Positions 5,257 to 6,389 of a DNA stretch of 6,389 bases are shown in pieces (positions within the stretch are counted from its first letter, which is position 1; the number at the start of each line of letters is the position of its first letter). The translations under genes and the position numbers were made by a program. The notes below the pieces were generated by a model. That model searched no databases. It saw only the letters and a list, made by a program, of their open reading frames with translations, and was not told the DNA's origin. This DNA is from Rickettsiales bacterium (GTDB lineage: Bacteria; Pseudomonadota; Alphaproteobacteria; Rickettsiales; UBA3002), in NCBI GenBank assembly GCA_947441895.1, contig CANEUT010000094.1:1-6389 (forward strand), in the 5' to 3' direction.

Positions 5257-6111
5257 ATGGATGCTGACCTTCTTGCCTTTGCCCACACGCTTGCCGATGC
5301 CGCCGGTGATGTGATTCGCCCCTATTTCGAAAGCGAACTGACGGTCGAAGATAAGGCCGACAAAACCCCCGTCACCAAAGCTGACCGCGAGGCCGAAGCC
5401 GCCATGCGTACGTTAATTGATCGGCATTACCCCACCCACGAAATTTTCGGTGAGGAATTTGGCATTACCCTAGCCGTTGGAAATGAAGCGAGCCGGGCGA
5501 GCGAGCCTGCGCGAGGCCAGAAGGCCGAGCCAGCCATGAACCGCGATAAAGAAGCGAGCCGGGAGCAAAAGAACTACACCTGGGTGCTCGACCCCATCGA
5601 CGGCACGCGCGCTTTCATCGCCGGTCGCAAAGAATGGGGCACGCTCATCGCCCTGTGCGAGGATGGGGTGCCGGTGCTGGGCATGCTGAACCAACCAGCC
5701 ACGGGCGAACGTTGGTGGGGCGTGGTGGGTGAACCAACCATTTACAAAGGTAACAGCGTGCGCACCCGCGCCTGCGCTTCGCTTGCCGAGGTGGAATTTT
5801 CCACCACCTCCGTGAATTATTTTACACCCGAACAAGCCAGCCGCGTGGTGAAACTGGCGCAAAGCTGCAAAACAACCGTGCGCGATGGCGATTGCTATGC
5901 CTATGGCTTGCTTGCCCGTGGCGTGCGCGATGTGGTGATTGATGCCGGACTGAAACCCTATGACATTCTGGCGCTGGTGCCCATCATCAATGGTGCCAAC
6001 GGCAAAATCACCGCGTGGGATGGCAAACCCATCACCCTCACCCATTTTTCTACCGCTTTGGCGGTGGGTGACATTTCGTTGCATGAAGAAGTAAAAAAAA
6101 TCCTATTCTAA
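5257..6111 (+). CDS. hisN: Inositol-monophosphatase-family phosphatase, probably histidinol-phosphatase, with an in-frame insertion
   Basis: The 284-residue Mg-dependent phosphatase resembles the HisN branch, which converts histidinol phosphate to histidinol in histidine synthesis. The metal site is complete: GEEFG (65-69) with E66, DPIDGT (112-117) with D112 and D115, and the C-terminal aspartate D236 in LKPYDILALVP. RAFIAGRKEWGTLIAL and the YD in place of the usual WD favour HisN over inositol phosphatase or CysQ. The start at ATG 5257 gives the normal N-terminus MDADLLAFAHTLADAAG. The frame is open back to 5077, but those residues look unlike the family. Residues 77-104 are an Arg/Ala/Glu-rich insertion between the two metal motifs, bounded by repeated EASR; without its 22-residue unit the length would be a typical 262. 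No other his genes are in the window, so the substrate remains an inference. Confidence 0.87.
   Translation: MDADLLAFAHTLADAAGDVIRPYFESELTVEDKADKTPVTKADREAEAAMRTLIDRHYPTHEIFGEEFGITLAVGNEASRASEPARGQKAEPAMNRDKEASREQKNYTWVLDPIDGTRAFIAGRKEWGTLIALCEDGVPVLGMLNQPATGERWWGVVGEPTIYKGNSVRTRACASLAEVEFSTTSVNYFTPEQASRVVKLAQSCKTTVRDGDCYAYGLLARGVRDVVIDAGLKPYDILALVPIINGANGKITAWDGKPITLTHFSTALAVGDISLHEEVKKILF
5485..5563 (+). repeat. Repeat-flanked in-frame insertion inside the phosphatase gene
   Basis: The 13-base sequence GAAGCGAGCCGGG occurs at 5485-5497 and again at 5551-5563, exactly 66 bases (22 codons) apart, in the same reading frame. GCGAGCC occurs a third time between them (5501-5507), and GGCC-AGAA-GGCC (5515-5526) is a small hairpin. 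The segment encodes charged, low-complexity residues between two conserved active-site motifs, where the family normally has a short loop. The pattern resembles in-frame palindromic-element insertions known in Rickettsia, or a tandem duplication that has diverged. Confidence 0.6.
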
Positions 6112-6389
6112 CTCGAGGCCTGCAGCTTTTTGCTGCTCTATGCGCGCGGTGAATTGTTTTACAATTTCATCGGCCTGAAATGTTTTGTCATACGACTTAA
6201 TGCACGTCACCAGAGCTTCGCGTGCTTGTGGGGCATTTTCTTTATGGTCACTTTTTTCACCCAGCGTGTCTTCATATAAACGCGCGACCGCATTCAAAAT
6301 ATGCATATTCCTTGCCTCTTCGAGCGGCGTATCGCGCCACGGATGATCTTTTGGAAGCATGGCATTGAATTGGCTTTTACGTTCATCCC
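6103..6389 (-). CDS. Hypothetical protein, C-terminal part (runs off the right edge)
   Basis: A minus-strand frame is open from the window edge to a TAG at 6103-6105, giving at least 95 residues. An ATG at 6360 is possible, but upstream codons continue in frame as DERKSQFNA without a stop, so the true start probably lies outside the window. The visible part is hydrophilic and mostly helical, with PWRDTPLEEARNMHILNAVARLYED followed by a Lys/Glu/Gln-rich region to the end. There is no signal peptide or membrane segment in this part, and I do not recognise the family. Its last 9 bases overlap the end of the phosphatase gene, in the convergent arrangement. No terminator is seen between the two. 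Confidence 0.65.
   Translation of the reverse strand, partial: DERKSQFNAMLPKDHPWRDTPLEEARNMHILNAVARLYEDTLGEKSDHKENAPQAREALVTCIKSYDKTFQADEIVKQFTARIEQQKAAGLELE

Noticed and set aside
6122..6136. GCAGC-TTTTT-GCTGC hairpin near the end of the phosphatase gene as a terminator
   Set aside because: It has a 5-bp stem with the T-run in the loop rather than after it, and lies inside the opposing coding region.

Overview
The window is a compact stretch of bacterial chromosome that most resembles an alphaproteobacterium. The protein families (a DadA-type dehydrogenase, a glutaryl-CoA dehydrogenase, a HisN-type phosphatase and a Bcp without its i+5 cysteine) and the palindromic intergenic repeats fit that class. 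The order cannot be fixed from this sequence alone. Base composition and codon use look similar across the genes, with no obvious foreign island.

Layout: positions 1-126 are leader sequence ending in a 73-bp double-hairpin repeat. Next come a Bcp/PrxQ peroxiredoxin (161-667), a D-amino-acid dehydrogenase (765-2033), a second copy of the 73-bp repeat in inverted orientation (2041-2113), an alpha/beta hydrolase (2133-3047) and a small unrecognised protein (3066-3308). A composite repeat of a different family (3312-3438) follows, apparently one palindromic element inside another. It ends exactly where the Shine-Dalgarno of a glutaryl-CoA dehydrogenase (3450-4619) begins. All of these genes are on the plus strand.

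A hairpin terminator (4623-4654) separates the dehydrogenase from a convergent minus-strand gene for a small exported, Thr/Ser/Lys-rich protein (4672-5058). After a roughly 200-base divergent region comes a plus-strand inositol-monophosphatase-family enzyme, probably a histidinol-phosphatase (5257-6111). It carries an in-frame, repeat-flanked insertion next to its active-site motifs. Its last bases overlap the end of a convergent minus-strand gene that runs off the right edge (6103-6389).

The genes are mostly housekeeping and catabolic: peroxide defence, D-amino acid oxidation and glutaryl-CoA oxidation feeding electrons to the respiratory chain, and probably histidine biosynthesis. They do not form a recognisable single pathway. 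No defence system, prophage, CRISPR array, RNA gene or intact transposon was seen. The unusual content is the small mobile-type repeats, which occupy three of the gene boundaries, and the repeat-like insertion inside a coding region.
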